NCBI RefSeq assembly: GCF_963666015.1
Contig: NZ_OY762555.1
Coordinates: 2,542,001-2,606,000, forward strand
Origin: an uncultured Sphaerochaeta sp.
Lineage (GTDB): Bacteria; Spirochaetota; Spirochaetia; Sphaerochaetales; Sphaerochaetaceae
Direction: 5' to 3'
Length of the DNA: 64,000 nucleotides
The notes under the pieces: generated by a model
What the model was told of the DNA's origin: nothing
Seen by the model: the letters and a program-made list of their open reading frames with translations, nothing else
The model's database searches: none
Position numbers and translations under genes: made by a program
Shown: one piece after another, positions 36,428 through 46,411 of the stretch
Position numbering within the stretch: position 1 is the stretch's first letter
How the letters are laid out: each line of letters opens with the position of its first letter

Positions 36428-37954
36428 TTATCGTCTTGCTGGATGTACCAGTTTTGTCTTGATATTCTTCTTGATCACCGGGTCAGTGAAGAATATCCAA
36501 AATACCAGCAAATATACCACTATGCCAGGGATTGCCATGAACATCATATCCCACAGTGAATCCACTGAAAAGAAAAACTTCATGAGGTACCCGGTAGCTA
36601 CCAAGAGAATCGTCGGTAGTGCCGCAGGGAGGTAAACCCTGGAAATATACCGCCGATAGGGGAATTCGTAGCTTCTTGCGGCTTTCACTGGAATCACGAT
36701 GCCACTGACAACTGAGCTGGAGATCAGGGTTCCCATGGCGATGCCTGTCAGTCCGAATGGTTTGATCAAAAGGAGGCTGAAGGCAATGTTCAGTGCTGTG
36801 GAGAGGCCAGCCGAGATGGCACTAAAGCGGTGGTAACCGGTCATGGTCAAAACATTTGATGCCACAAGTTCAGGTACTGATACCACAAAGGAGGTGATAA
36901 GCAGGAGCAAGGGGATGGTTACTTCTGCATAGATTTCACCGACCCAAAGAACCAGGAGGTCCCCTCCAAAGACATATACGCTTCCTGCTATCAGGAATCC
37001 AGTTGCCATGATGTACTTGGACAGGTCGAGCAACAAGTACCTGATGGTGTCATGCTCTTGTTTTGCCTTGAGTTCGCTGATAAGTGGAGTGAGGACATTC
37101 ACCAGCTGTTTCGTCAGCAGGAATGCATATTCGGTTACCTTGATGGCAACAGCATAGAGTCCAACCAATTCAAGGCCAAAGAAGAGCTGGATGATGATCG
37201 CATCAGTCTGGAAGAGGACCAACCCTGCAATGGTGGTGAGAAAGGAGTAGAAGCTGAAGCCCATGGCCTCACTGAAATCTTGCTTTCTCACAAGGCGGAT
37301 GGATATCCGCAACCCTTTGACGTTCTTGTAGGCAAAGTAGACGTACGCGATGTTCTCGAGGAGGAACGCAAGGCAGTTCATGGTTGCCAACCAGACGATG
37401 CCTTTTCCTGCACTTAGGGCAAACCAGACGGTCACTGCATAGAGCAGGGAACCAAGAATTTGAATGATATTGGTAAGATGAATCTCTTGTTCGCCAAACA
37501 GAGCTCCCTTGAATAGGCTTAAGGGAATCTGTATAGCAAGGGAACGAATACCTAGGATAAGCAGGACTGCGATGGCCTCGGGAGCTATTGCAGTATCAAT
37601 CGAGAAGAGTGTGGGATAAAACACCGCAAAGATACTGAGGAAGAGCATTCCTACCACCGCAATGGCCAGATACACAAAGAAAATGGTGCTCAGCATATGG
37701 TTACGGTACTCAATCTCTCCGGTGGCGCTTGTCTCTCCTGTCCACTTCACCACCCCGAGTCCAAAGCCGAAGTCAAGCAGGGAGAAGAATCCAATGATTG
37801 AGAAAGAGAGGTTCCAAAGGCCATAAGCTTCTGCCCCAAGGTTGTTGATGATGAACGGGATAAGCCAGAATGAAACTACCATGGTGAAGAAGAAACGGAA
37901 GTAGTTTGTAGCAGCATTGATTGAGACTTTTCGAACTCGCGTAGTAGTGTTCAT
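36428..37954 (-). CDS. Wzx-type polysaccharide flippase (MOP superfamily)
   Basis: A 508-residue membrane protein with about 12-14 hydrophobic helices. The start carries the family pattern FRFFFTMVVSFWLIPFIINNLGAEAYGLWNL. It should flip lipid-linked repeat units across the inner membrane. Its ATG overlaps the stop of the ligase/polymerase gene by one base (TAATG), and it is followed by the Wzz-like gene 11 bp on. Together the three form the export set. Confidence 0.88.
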   Translation of the reverse strand: MNTTTRVRKVSINAATNYFRFFFTMVVSFWLIPFIINNLGAEAYGLWNLSFSIIGFFSLLDFGFGLGVVKWTGETSATGEIEYRNHMLSTIFFVYLAIAVVGMLFLSIFAVFYPTLFSIDTAIAPEAIAVLLILGIRSLAIQIPLSLFKGALFGEQEIHLTNIIQILGSLLYAVTVWFALSAGKGIVWLATMNCLAFLLENIAYVYFAYKNVKGLRISIRLVRKQDFSEAMGFSFYSFLTTIAGLVLFQTDAIIIQLFFGLELVGLYAVAIKVTEYAFLLTKQLVNVLTPLISELKAKQEHDTIRYLLLDLSKYIMATGFLIAGSVYVFGGDLLVLWVGEIYAEVTIPLLLLITSFVVSVPELVASNVLTMTGYHRFSAISAGLSTALNIAFSLLLIKPFGLTGIAMGTLISSSVVSGIVIPVKAARSYEFPYRRYISRVYLPAALPTILLVATGYLMKFFFSVDSLWDMMFMAIPGIVVYLLVFWIFFTDPVIKKNIKTKLVHPARR

Positions 37955-39291
37955 TATGTATTTCTCTCTTTTACAGGGGAAGCTTTATCAAACAAGGCTT
38001 GCGTGAATCCCAACGCAACCACTGTCTGATAGAGTACTGGAGTCTGTCGGAGTACCCACTCATAGAATCCTATCGCACACACCATCGTAAAGCCCATTGC
38101 AACTGCCAGCAGTAGTCGCTGTTCCAGTGTACTCCATCGTATGCCACTGATGATCATGCTCGCAAGGAAAATCAAGAGAATCGTGGTAAATAGAAGCAAC
38201 CCAAGATAACCCACCTCCGCCGCGGTAAGCAGGTAGATGTGGTGGGCGACTCCGGCTTGTTCTTCGTTTCTCATAACTTCTATGTGTTGTCGGTACTCCT
38301 GGGTTTCTGTGAGCACCTTTGAGTACAGGTTCAGCCCTACTCCTGTGGGATGGTCTTCTGCCATCATCTCTGCTGCAATCTCGAACTCATTTCTGGCTTC
38401 CTCACTTGCCGGTGGTGCATTGAGGAAACGGTCTATGACGGTGTCTGCAACAAAGATTGCTCCTATGATCATACAGACGATGATAAGGAGGGTGGTTCGT
38501 TTCGCTCGTATGTCACTGTTCTTTCGGTTCCCCACAATCAATGAACCAACTACCAGGGCCGCTCCAGCGGCCATTCCTGTACGCGAGCCGGTAGCAAAGA
38601 TGGCAAACAGGCTTCCCAAGGCAGCTGTAAGTGCAAGAAAGAATAGGAGGAAGCTGACATTCTTCTCATACAAGAGCCAAACAAGTAGGACACACATGAA
38701 GATGAGTGTAAAAGAGGGTATGGTATTGGAGTGATCAAAGAATGCCCAAGCCCTATAGATACCGTCCAGATATTTCTGCTTGAACGTAATGAGGGCAAGG
38801 ATAATCCCAGAAGCAATATATGCTCCGATGAGTGTCTTGATCGATTCCCTGGAGACATCCTCAGTCTTGAAGAAGTTGACCGTCACCCAATAGAGGGCTC
38901 CCGCTCTTGCCAGTTGCCAGATGGCAAACCATCCGAGGATTGAGTTGCCTGCACGGAGCAGGCTGATTATTGCATAGGCAAAGAATACAAACAGGATAAT
39001 GGTGAATCGTGGTTTCCACACAATCTTGGAGGGGGTACGTACAAGCATACCGAGGGCAAGCCCCCAGGCAATAAGGTCGGCAAAAGTAACTTCGAACCCT
39101 CTTACCGGTCCTCTATAGTATTCCATGGAAAGAATATTGATACTGGTCATGGAATTGAAAAGAAAAGAAACTACCATGACGGCAAAAAACAACCGTTTGA
39201 GACGGGGCGAGAGAGAGGATGTTATTGCTATGAATGGAACCCCGGCTGCCATTGCCACGAGGAATACTAGATATTTCATGGTTGGGCTCAT
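37954..39291 (-). CDS. O-antigen ligase / Wzy-like polymerase family membrane protein
   Basis: A 445-residue protein with about 10-12 membrane helices and a large extracytoplasmic loop before the last four. That loop contains the family-type region ending in AGVAHHIYLLTAAEVGYLGLLLF, with a conserved His. It probably polymerises or ligates the repeat units. A TATCAT hexamer lies upstream; ATG 39279 is an alternative start. It is the first gene of the minus-strand export operon (ligase, flippase, Wzz-like, PP2C). Confidence 0.82.
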   Translation of the reverse strand: MSPTMKYLVFLVAMAAGVPFIAITSSLSPRLKRLFFAVMVVSFLFNSMTSINILSMEYYRGPVRGFEVTFADLIAWGLALGMLVRTPSKIVWKPRFTIILFVFFAYAIISLLRAGNSILGWFAIWQLARAGALYWVTVNFFKTEDVSRESIKTLIGAYIASGIILALITFKQKYLDGIYRAWAFFDHSNTIPSFTLIFMCVLLVWLLYEKNVSFLLFFLALTAALGSLFAIFATGSRTGMAAGAALVVGSLIVGNRKNSDIRAKRTTLLIIVCMIIGAIFVADTVIDRFLNAPPASEEARNEFEIAAEMMAEDHPTGVGLNLYSKVLTETQEYRQHIEVMRNEEQAGVAHHIYLLTAAEVGYLGLLLFTTILLIFLASMIISGIRWSTLEQRLLLAVAMGFTMVCAIGFYEWVLRQTPVLYQTVVALGFTQALFDKASPVKERNT

Positions 39292-39557
39292 GATACCATG
39301 TCATGGGACCTCAGAAAAGCTGAATAGGCTAGATAAATGGTAACCCTCAGAAATATAGATTTTCCAAGTTCGATCTGTAAGTACGTAGAGCAAAATCCCA
39401 GGAGCGATGCAAGCAATTATTTGCCAAACTACTGCAGGTAAGAAATATCGCTTAATGTGTTTTATTAGCACCTGTTGTAATCTTTATTTGCTATAAGAGA
39501 TAGCGTAAACTCTACTTACCGTAATGCTTTCAGTACAAACAAAGAGAGGATGCAACG
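39292..39557. other. Divergent intergenic region between the EPS export operon and a lipoprotein gene
   Basis: This 266-bp stretch must hold the promoters of both flanking genes. No convincing -35/-10 pair, small gene or RNA was found. A GAGAGG Shine-Dalgarno belongs to the lipoprotein gene. Confidence 0.4.
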
Positions 39558-40916
39558 ATGCGAAAAATGTTGGTCGTTCTTGGGGTTCTTATGTTGGTAT
39601 TTTCATTGGTGGGTTGTTCGGGTTCCCCATCCCTCTACTTCTCTGAAACACCTCAGATAACTATGACTCCGAATGTTGTTGATGTGGATGGAACAGAGAC
39701 CGAACGGTTTTTTATATCCTCAATCGAGGAAGTGAATCCATCAACAAGGGATTTACCTACAGATTCGGATGAAGATCCTTTTGAGCTTTGGGTAATGCCA
39801 ACACGTAGAGGGTATAACGAAGTCATCCGTCATGAGAATGCACAAAATATAAAACGATTCGTCGTGCAGAACACCGATGAGTATACCATCCCAATTGATG
39901 AGTTCCCCGTGAATGATCCTTCTGTTGTCTTTATCATGAGACAAACTGATGGTGGAGAGTATGAAGTTGTTGGATTCCTCTCCTTACAAATAGACGAGGA
40001 TACTGCTGTCTTGGAATTTCCTCCCAGCAGTGAGATGAATGGAGAAATTGCATTTGGAACAGTTACTGTTTCTGAGAATTCCTACATTGCTTCCTCAACC
40101 CAAACCTTAGCCAATAACAGCAACTGTTTTTCTAACGATACCTATCTTGAGTTGCAGCAAGATGCAATGGCTCAGAACCTTGTGTTGATGGCTATCAACG
40201 TGCTCTGGAATACCCACAGTTCTCATTATTATGCCCCTGCCCTGATGTTCACTTACAATATGAATGAAACCAATTCTATTGATTGGGGCGTTTTGGAGTT
40301 ACTGGTTTACAGCAATGATTATTCAAGTAAGGCTGCACTTTTTGACCCCCAAGGTAGAATGTTGGGGGAAAGTCAAGCGTATAGACTGGGGTATGGGCAG
40401 CAAAGCTCAGTACAATGGTCTGATCAAATAGATATAGAGACCTTTTTCTCTTCTGCAAATAAAGGAGCACTTTGGGGATTAATTGATGAGGATGCAGGAC
40501 AGCTTGCGGCTTTTGATTTTTCCATGACGATTGTCAAGGATGATGAGGGTAACCCCATCATTCCCTGTATTGATCCTACCTATGTCGTCAAAGAAGATGA
40601 TCCAAGCCTAGTGGACCGTATTGATATGAACTGGTTCTATTATGATCTTGATGGTACAACCAAGCACCCGATTACCTCAGGTTCTCCCATTGCCTCTCTC
40701 ATCGAGGAAACTTCTCTTTATATGGATATTCATACAGAAGAGGATAATGGTACCTATATGATCCGAAGTAGAGGTAGTGGGGGAGCTTTCGGTATGGAAG
40801 GTGATATCTTCTCGCTCACAAACTTTGATAGAGAGCTCGCAGTCTCTGAGCTTGGAGATCTTTCCATCGGATATCGTTTTACCTTTTATAATTGTAATAC
40901 TCAGTGGGAGGACTGA
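39558..40916 (+). CDS. Lipoprotein, unknown function
   Basis: A 452-residue protein, no family recognised. The N-terminal signal ends in the lipobox SLVGC, with Cys at ~20, so it is anchored in a membrane by lipid. The mature protein is acidic and rich in Asp, Glu, Ser and Tyr, which suits a surface location. GAGAGG precedes the ATG. It stands alone between the EPS export operon and the tocopherol-cyclase-like gene. A Trp/Tyr-rich beta-sheet fold is likely but not assigned. Confidence 0.7.
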   Translation: MRKMLVVLGVLMLVFSLVGCSGSPSLYFSETPQITMTPNVVDVDGTETERFFISSIEEVNPSTRDLPTDSDEDPFELWVMPTRRGYNEVIRHENAQNIKRFVVQNTDEYTIPIDEFPVNDPSVVFIMRQTDGGEYEVVGFLSLQIDEDTAVLEFPPSSEMNGEIAFGTVTVSENSYIASSTQTLANNSNCFSNDTYLELQQDAMAQNLVLMAINVLWNTHSSHYYAPALMFTYNMNETNSIDWGVLELLVYSNDYSSKAALFDPQGRMLGESQAYRLGYGQQSSVQWSDQIDIETFFSSANKGALWGLIDEDAGQLAAFDFSMTIVKDDEGNPIIPCIDPTYVVKEDDPSLVDRIDMNWFYYDLDGTTKHPITSGSPIASLIEETSLYMDIHTEEDNGTYMIRSRGSGGAFGMEGDIFSLTNFDRELAVSELGDLSIGYRFTFYNCNTQWED

Positions 40917-40934
40917 GAATAAGACCAGAGTGGC

Positions 40935-41912
40935 TTAATCCACCTGCAAGTTCCCGGCTTCTGATAGTTCTATCCCAGCCATGGTGCCTGTCTCTTCAAG
41001 GAGAAGGGCACCATCCTTGTCTTTGATGGTAAGTGTAATGGTTCCCATGATGCTTTCCAGCAAAGGCCTCTCCATCTTGCCTTGCCTGGGTGCCACCAGT
41101 TTTGAGGCTGGTCCAAGCTTAGCGAGAAACGTTAATTGCTTCTCTTTGGTCTGTATCTGAACAGAGGCCTGGGTCTCATTGCTTTCCAGGTGCGTAATCT
41201 TTGCCCCAGTGTAGGTGCCGAACCGTATCAACTCGTCTCCATGCTTTACAAACCCAAGGAACCCAGGAAACACATGGCCAAGAAAGGGGATCTTGGCAAC
41301 AGAGAGCATGCAAGAGATATTCGCTGAGGGGAAGCAGTTTGATTGCATCCAGATCCAAGCCTCGGGAAAGGATGCCCCCCAGTCCTTCTCGATATATCCG
41401 ATCCCTTCATTCATATTTATCTTGTTGCCATTCAGTGAGAGAGACCCGGAGAGAGTATGCGAGGTGGATACCACTCCATGGAAGCACTCCATGAAGGGAA
41501 CGTAGGCGTACCATCCCATGATTCCTGGAGAGGGGAGTGTAACCGGGAATGAGTGGGTTTCTATGTTTTTTACGGTTCCTGACAATATTAGATCTTCATG
41601 ATTGATGTTTAGAATAATTTTTTCCGTTGAAAAATGATTACCGGCAATCTCTACAAGAAGCTTCTTCTCATCCGCCTTGAAGGACTCAAAGGGAAAATGT
41701 ATGTTCCAGCTTTTTCCTTCCCTGCTGCTGATTACTTGGATAAAGGCATGCCGCTCTTCTTCTGATGCGCCCAAGGCAACCCCGGGAATAATGGAGAGTA
41801 CTTCAGGCTCTCTGCCTGGAAGTGCCATCTTGAAGTACCAGCCTTCAAAGTAATGGGACTTTTTATGTCTACCTTGAAAGATTTCCGGGTGAAAAAGGGC
41901 GTATAAACTCAC
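40935..41912 (-). CDS. Tocopherol cyclase-like protein
   Basis: A 325-residue protein. The N-terminal HPEIFQGRHKKSHYFEGWYFKM and central GIGYIEKDWGASFPEAWIWMQSN blocks are the hallmarks of the tocopherol cyclase (VTE1) family. This anaerobic spirochaete is not expected to make tocopherol, so the substrate is unknown; homologues in Firmicutes and Spirochaetota are uncharacterised. The start is GTG with AAGGA upstream. It is monocistronic as far as can be seen. Confidence 0.8.
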   Translation of the reverse strand: MSLYALFHPEIFQGRHKKSHYFEGWYFKMALPGREPEVLSIIPGVALGASEEERHAFIQVISSREGKSWNIHFPFESFKADEKKLLVEIAGNHFSTEKIILNINHEDLILSGTVKNIETHSFPVTLPSPGIMGWYAYVPFMECFHGVVSTSHTLSGSLSLNGNKINMNEGIGYIEKDWGASFPEAWIWMQSNCFPSANISCMLSVAKIPFLGHVFPGFLGFVKHGDELIRFGTYTGAKITHLESNETQASVQIQTKEKQLTFLAKLGPASKLVAPRQGKMERPLLESIMGTITLTIKDKDGALLLEETGTMAGIELSEAGNLQVD

Positions 41913-42046
41913 ACATACATCCTTGGTCGTACAGCGTTGGTTGTTCCAATTGTACCGTAGGATGCAAGGGATTCCTAGAAAAATATGGCAGAGGTTGTTT
42001 CACTGGAAGAGAACCCATGAGCTTGAAGCAGGTGGGAGCGTGTCCT

Positions 42047-42127
42047 TTAGAACCCGGTATTCAGGGCCATGAAGCATAAGAACAGTGTAAGTAGGATTGC
42101 TGCAAATAAATACCCTTTTCTGACCAT
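42047..42127 (-). CDS. Possible 26-residue membrane peptide
   Basis: A short open frame encoding one membrane helix: a basic start (MVRKG), then about 18 hydrophobic residues. It has a strong Shine-Dalgarno (AAGGGGGA) 5-6 nt before the ATG, which is why it is listed. No homologue is known to me. It could equally be a chance frame. Its position between the cyclase-like gene and the barrel protein gives no hint of role. Confidence 0.35.
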   Translation of the reverse strand: MVRKGYLFAAILLTLFLCFMALNTGF

Positions 42128-42304
42128 GTGTATCCCCCTTGGATATTGGTAAGACAAACAAGGGAGTGGTTCGTTACAATTAATAAACACCGATGCTCTT
42201 TGAAGGGGAAACGTCAAGTAAGAATTTTGATTCAAGGCCAAACTAGTTTCATCCTGCTCCGCGATTAGAGTAGGTGATCCCCCTTATTCATTCAAATAAA
42301 GTAT

Positions 42305-42332
42305 TTGGTTACGCCACTGCCTATGATATGCT
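42305..42332 (+). promoter_or_regulatory. Promoter candidate for the barrel protein gene
   Basis: TTGGTT at 42305-42310, a 16-bp spacer, and TATGCT at 42327-42332. It lies 30 bp before the GTG start and GGAGG site. Confidence 0.4.
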
Positions 42333-42361
42333 GTACCTACGTTATGTTTGGAGGAATTACT

Positions 42362-43213
42362 GTGAAACAGAATAAACGATTACTCTCACTCTTGGTTATC
42401 CTCATGGCAGCAGGACTCTTGTTTGCCCAGACAACCACCAGTGGTACCCTGAAGCTTACCGGTGCATATGGAACTGGCATTGAGGCAAAAATCGATGCAG
42501 CTTACCAGGCAAAGATTCCTGTATTGGCAGGGGAAGGTCCACTGTTCAGTGGAAACAATGTCAAAGTAAAGGCAAACCTCGGTCTTTCTCCCATTGCTGG
42601 GACGGTGACCCTCGATGCAGTTCTTACCCCGATTGCCGTAGCTGAGATAAGTTTGGGAGGAGGCCTGGGAACCGGTTGGGATTTTGATCTGATGGACCTC
42701 AATGGTCTGAAACTCGGTACGAGCGTAGGAGCTCCTCTTAATTCTGACAGTTTGAATGGCCTCTATTACTTGGGTAGGGCAGGCGCTGCCTTCCAGTTTG
42801 ACACTGGTGCCATCTTCTCGGGCGATTGGATGAGCGTAGTCATTCGTACCTACCATGAGTTGAACTACAAGGGATATAGCAATGCTTCTGCGGACCAGGC
42901 TTGGGAGTATGAGAATGGAGGGGCCATGGTCAATGGATTCAACTATAAAGGTGAGTACATCCTTGGCTACCAGATGCCCCTGATGGTTAACCTAGTTGGC
43001 TTGCAGCTGGAAACCTACTCCTTCAATGTGTTTGATGATACCACTGACATGGTCGGGGACTTGAGTCTTATTGCCAACACCCAATTTACTGAAGATCTTT
43101 CTCTCTTGACTGCAATCCAGTTCACCAACTACTCCAAGGATGACAACCGTGTTATTACCAAAGGCGATGCAGCTTTCAAGAGGATAGCACTTATTCTTTC
43201 CTATGCTTTGTAG
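42362..43213 (+). CDS. Outer-membrane beta-barrel-like surface protein
   Basis: A 283-residue protein. GTG 42362 has GGAGG at proper spacing and opens a clean signal peptide (KQNKRLLSLL then a hydrophobic run to LFAQ). The mature part is rich in Gly, Thr, Tyr and alternating polar/hydrophobic stretches, and it ends with a C-terminal aromatic/hydrophobic strand (ILSYAL). Both are typical of spirochaetal outer membrane barrels. No specific family is recognised. A stronger ATG upstream (42305) would ruin the signal peptide. Confidence 0.7.
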   Translation: MKQNKRLLSLLVILMAAGLLFAQTTTSGTLKLTGAYGTGIEAKIDAAYQAKIPVLAGEGPLFSGNNVKVKANLGLSPIAGTVTLDAVLTPIAVAEISLGGGLGTGWDFDLMDLNGLKLGTSVGAPLNSDSLNGLYYLGRAGAAFQFDTGAIFSGDWMSVVIRTYHELNYKGYSNASADQAWEYENGGAMVNGFNYKGEYILGYQMPLMVNLVGLQLETYSFNVFDDTTDMVGDLSLIANTQFTEDLSLLTAIQFTNYSKDDNRVITKGDAAFKRIALILSYAL

Positions 43214-43228
43214 AGAACGTTGACGGTT

Positions 43229-43257
43229 TTGACTATTTGTCAAGAACACGGTATCTT
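43229..43257 (+). promoter_or_regulatory. Sigma-70-like promoter of the transketolase gene
   Basis: TTGACT at 43229-43234, a 17-bp spacer, and TATCTT at 43252-43257. The predicted leader is about 75 nt and contains the hairpin at 43275-43298. Confidence 0.55.
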
Positions 43258-43319
43258 TAGTGTTAGGATCACATCCCCGGCTTCTTTCAGATCCGGGGTG
43301 TTTCATACATTAGTGTTAG
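43257..43319 (+). promoter_or_regulatory. Transketolase leader: hairpin between two direct repeats
   Basis: A CCCCGG/CCGGGG stem (43275-43280 with 43293-43298, 12-nt loop) lies between two copies of TTAGTGTTAG (43257-43266 and 43310-43319). It could be a terminator of the upstream gene or a leader control element; only a short T-rich stretch follows the stem. Confidence 0.4.
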
Positions 43320-43338
43320 AGATTTTTTGGAGGGATGG

Positions 43339-45333
43339 ATGAAAACGAATAAACTTGCTGATGCAATCCGCATTTTGAGCATGGATGGCGTGCAGAAGGC
43401 CAACTCTGGTCACCCAGGTGCCCCAATGGGCATGGCAGATATTGCTGAGGTCTTGTGGCGCAAGACCATGGCACATAATCCTAAGAATCCACAATGGGTC
43501 AACCGTGACCGTTTTGTGCTTTCGAACGGGCATGCTTCAATGCTGATTTACTCATTGTTGCACCTAAGTGGTTATGACTTGGGAATTGAGGATCTGAAGC
43601 AGTTTAGACAGCTCCATTCCCGTACTGCTGGCCACCCAGAATATAAACTTACCCCTGGAGTAGAGACTACCACCGGTCCTCTTGGACAGGGTATTGCGAA
43701 TGCGGTAGGCATGGCTCTTGCAGAAAAGAACCTTGCTGCTAAATTCAACAAGGATGGGTTCCCCGTCGTTGACCACTACACCTACACGTTCCTTGGCGAT
43801 GGTTGTATGATGGAAGGAATCAGCCACGAAGTAGCTTCCTTGGCTGGAACCTGGAAATTGGGCAAGCTTATTGCCTTCTACGACGATAACGGCATTTCCA
43901 TCGATGGTGAAGTGGGCGGTTGGTTTACTGATGATACTGCCAAGCGCTTCGAGTCATATGGGTGGCAGGTATTCAGAAATGTTGACGGCCACGATTCTGA
44001 TGCAATTCAGAAGGCACTTTCTGCTGCAAGATATGACACTTCCAGACCATCCCTGATCATGTGCAAGACGACTATTGGCTATGGATCTCCCAACAAGGAA
44101 GGAACAGAGTCCTGTCATGGGGCAGCCCTTGGGGAAGCCGAGGTTGAACTCTCCCGCAAGAAGTTGGGCTGGGAGTATGATGATAAATTCTTTGTTCCTC
44201 AGGATATCTATGATGCATGGGACCAGAGTGAACGGGGTGCCAAGCTTGAAGGTAAATGGAATGATCTCTTTGCCTCCTACAAGAAGGAATACCCTGCTGA
44301 GGCAGCTGAGCTCGAGAGAAGACTCTCCGGCCAGTTCCCCAATGACTGGGAAGCTGAATTCGACAAGGCCATCAAGAGCTGGCAGAATGACAAGGTCAAG
44401 GTAGCAAGCCGAAAAGCAAGTCAGATGGCCCTTGATGTACTTGGGTCCTTGTTCCCTGAACTGCTGGGCGGGTCTGCAGACCTCGCTCCTTCCAACCTGA
44501 CTGAGTGGAAGGGATCAAAAGCATTCGATCCCAAGACAGGAAATGGCAATTATCTCCACTTTGGAGTTCGTGAGTTCGGTATGGCTGCAATCCTTAACGG
44601 TGTTGCACTCCATGGTGGATTCCTCTCCTTCGGTGCTACCTTCCTCATGTTCATGGAGTATGCTCGTAACGCACTACGCATGGCAGCCTTGATGGGTGTC
44701 AGAAACGTCTATGTATTTACCCATGACTCCATTGGTCTTGGTGAAGATGGACCTACCCACCAGCCTGTTGAGCAGATTGCAAATCTCCGCATGACTCCCA
44801 ATATGGTTACTTGGAGACCTTGTGATGCAGTGGAGACTGGTGTTGCTTGGAAGAGTGCGATCAAGCGGATTGATGGTCCTTCAGCTCTTCTGTTGAGCCG
44901 TCAGAACCTTGCTCCACAGGAACGCAGTGATGAACAGCTCTCCCAGATTGCACAGGGTGCTTACGTACTCTATGAATCAGGGGATAAGCCAGAGGTAATC
45001 CTGATCGGTACCGGTAGTGAGGTGGAACTTGCAGTCAGTGCTGCGAAGAAGCTTGCTGAGGAAAAGGTCGCTGTTCGTGTAGTCTCTATGCCTTCTCCTG
45101 AGGTCTTCGACAAGCAGGATGCTGCCTACAAGGAAGCGGTACTTCCCTCTGCCGTAACCGCTAGGGTTGCTGTTGAAGCTGCATGGGCTGACTACTGGTA
45201 CAAGTACGTTGGGCTGAACGGAAAAATTATCGGCATGCGTTCCTTTGGTGAATCAGCACCTGCTGGTGAATTGTACAAGCTCTTCGGAATCACTGCTGAA
45301 GCAGTCTACGAGGCTGCCAAGGGACTGATCTAA
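43339..45333 (+). CDS. tkt: Transketolase
   Basis: A 664-residue enzyme of full family length. The thiamine diphosphate motif [15 protein letters not shown] is present, together with [22 protein letters not shown] and [14 protein letters not shown]. It moves two-carbon units in the non-oxidative pentose phosphate pathway, central to sugar fermentation. GGAGG precedes ATG 43339. A promoter and a structured leader lie upstream, and a strong hairpin follows. It appears to be transcribed alone. Confidence 0.95.
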   Translation: MKTNKLADAIRILSMDGVQKANSGHPGAPMGMADIAEVLWRKTMAHNPKNPQWVNRDRFVLSNGHASMLIYSLLHLSGYDLGIEDLKQFRQLHSRTAGHPEYKLTPGVETTTGPLGQGIANAVGMALAEKNLAAKFNKDGFPVVDHYTYTFLGDGCMMEGISHEVASLAGTWKLGKLIAFYDDNGISIDGEVGGWFTDDTAKRFESYGWQVFRNVDGHDSDAIQKALSAARYDTSRPSLIMCKTTIGYGSPNKEGTESCHGAALGEAEVELSRKKLGWEYDDKFFVPQDIYDAWDQSERGAKLEGKWNDLFASYKKEYPAEAAELERRLSGQFPNDWEAEFDKAIKSWQNDKVKVASRKASQMALDVLGSLFPELLGGSADLAPSNLTEWKGSKAFDPKTGNGNYLHFGVREFGMAAILNGVALHGGFLSFGATFLMFMEYARNALRMAALMGVRNVYVFTHDSIGLGEDGPTHQPVEQIANLRMTPNMVTWRPCDAVETGVAWKSAIKRIDGPSALLLSRQNLAPQERSDEQLSQIAQGAYVLYESGDKPEVILIGTGSEVELAVSAAKKLAEEKVAVRVVSMPSPEVFDKQDAAYKEAVLPSAVTARVAVEAAWADYWYKYVGLNGKIIGMRSFGESAPAGELYKLFGITAEAVYEAAKGLI

Positions 45334-45357
45334 GCTATCATTAAGCAAAACAATTCT

Positions 45358-45388
45358 ACTGCCCGCTTCCTGAATGGAGGCGGGCAGT
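45358..45388 (+). terminator. Hairpin after transketolase
   Basis: A 13-bp stem (one G-T pair) around a TGAAT loop, built on ACTGCCCGC and GCGGGCAGT. The tail GTTGTCC is not T-rich, so termination may be imperfect or factor-assisted. Confidence 0.65.
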
Positions 45389-45544
45389 GTTGTCCCATAG
45401 TATATTGCTTGCTTTACAATAGGTTGCCAAGAGCAAAGGTCCTCTCACTTGGTTGTAGGACGTACAGTACTTTTTTTTTCTTATGGATTCGTTTTGCCCT
45501 ACAGGAAGAGTCAATCGTAGCAGTATAGGTGTATCTGCCGTGCA

Positions 45545-46411
45545 TCAACCTATTACTCTGTTCTTTCCTTCTGATTTTGCCTCATACAATTTCTTATCAG
45601 CATTATTAATGAGTTCATCAAGGGTAGCCTCACCTTGGAAGCATTTCACTCCGATGCTTACAGAAACCTTGAGTGTTGTTGTTTCGGTTAGCATTATCTC
45701 GGTCTTTTCAATAGCAGTCCTGATACGCTTAGCAATCACAAGCGCCGATTCAAGATTTGTGGATCCAAGGCCGATTAAAAATTCATCTCCGCCGTACCGC
45801 CCTAGAATATCGTCTTCACGAAGTTCTTTTTTTGCCACAGCAGCTACTTTTGTCAGTACGGTATCTCCTGCCCCATGACCATATCTATCATTAACAGTCT
45901 TGAACCCATCGATATCCATCATCAAGATGCTCAGAGGCAGATCGTTTTTATCCGCATGATTGAAAACCTCTAGTAATAATTGGTGTGAATACTGTCGGTT
46001 ATAGGTCTGGCATAATGCATCGTTTTGCGCCATTTCCTTAAGTCGCTGGCCTTCAATTTTTTCTGTAACATCCATACAGCTTCCTATGAAGCCGATAAAA
46101 ACAGCATCCTTGTCATAAAAAGGAACTCCACGATCATTGATCCACCTATATTGGCCGTCGTATCGCTTGAGGCGGTAGTCCATCTCAAATGGTTTCTGCA
46201 GTTTGAAATTATCAAGATAGATCTTTACACATCTATCAAAATCATCAGGATGAACCCCTGAGGCCCATCCAAAGCCATATTCTTCTTCCAGGGTATGCCC
46301 AGTAAAATCGAGCCATGTTTTATTGAAATAGTCACATTCAGTGCTGAGGTTTGATCTCCATATCATGTTTGGTGAAGATTCGACAATCAATCGATACTGT
46401 TCTAAATCCAT
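45545..46411 (-). CDS. PAS-GGDEF diguanylate cyclase
   Basis: A 288-residue protein. A PAS/PAC domain (1-~120, with FIGSCMDVTEK at its end) is followed by a GGDEF domain with intact active site: DALCQTYNRQY, MMDIDGFKTVNDRYGH and RYGGDEFLIGL. It should make cyclic di-GMP. No product-inhibition RxxD is visible five residues before GGDEF. GAGGAG precedes the ATG. With the degenerate copy at 15352 and the possible output of the left-edge sensor, the window carries several c-di-GMP-type proteins. Confidence 0.9.
   Translation of the reverse strand: MDLEQYRLIVESSPNMIWRSNLSTECDYFNKTWLDFTGHTLEEEYGFGWASGVHPDDFDRCVKIYLDNFKLQKPFEMDYRLKRYDGQYRWINDRGVPFYDKDAVFIGFIGSCMDVTEKIEGQRLKEMAQNDALCQTYNRQYSHQLLLEVFNHADKNDLPLSILMMDIDGFKTVNDRYGHGAGDTVLTKVAAVAKKELREDDILGRYGGDEFLIGLGSTNLESALVIAKRIRTAIEKTEIMLTETTTLKVSVSIGVKCFQGEATLDELINNADKKLYEAKSEGKNRVIG

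Noticed and set aside
45447..45480. T-rich stretch before the GGDEF gene end as a plus-strand terminator
   Set aside because: The GTCCT/AGGAC stem is weak and there is no plus-strand gene ending there apart from transketolase, which already has a strong hairpin.
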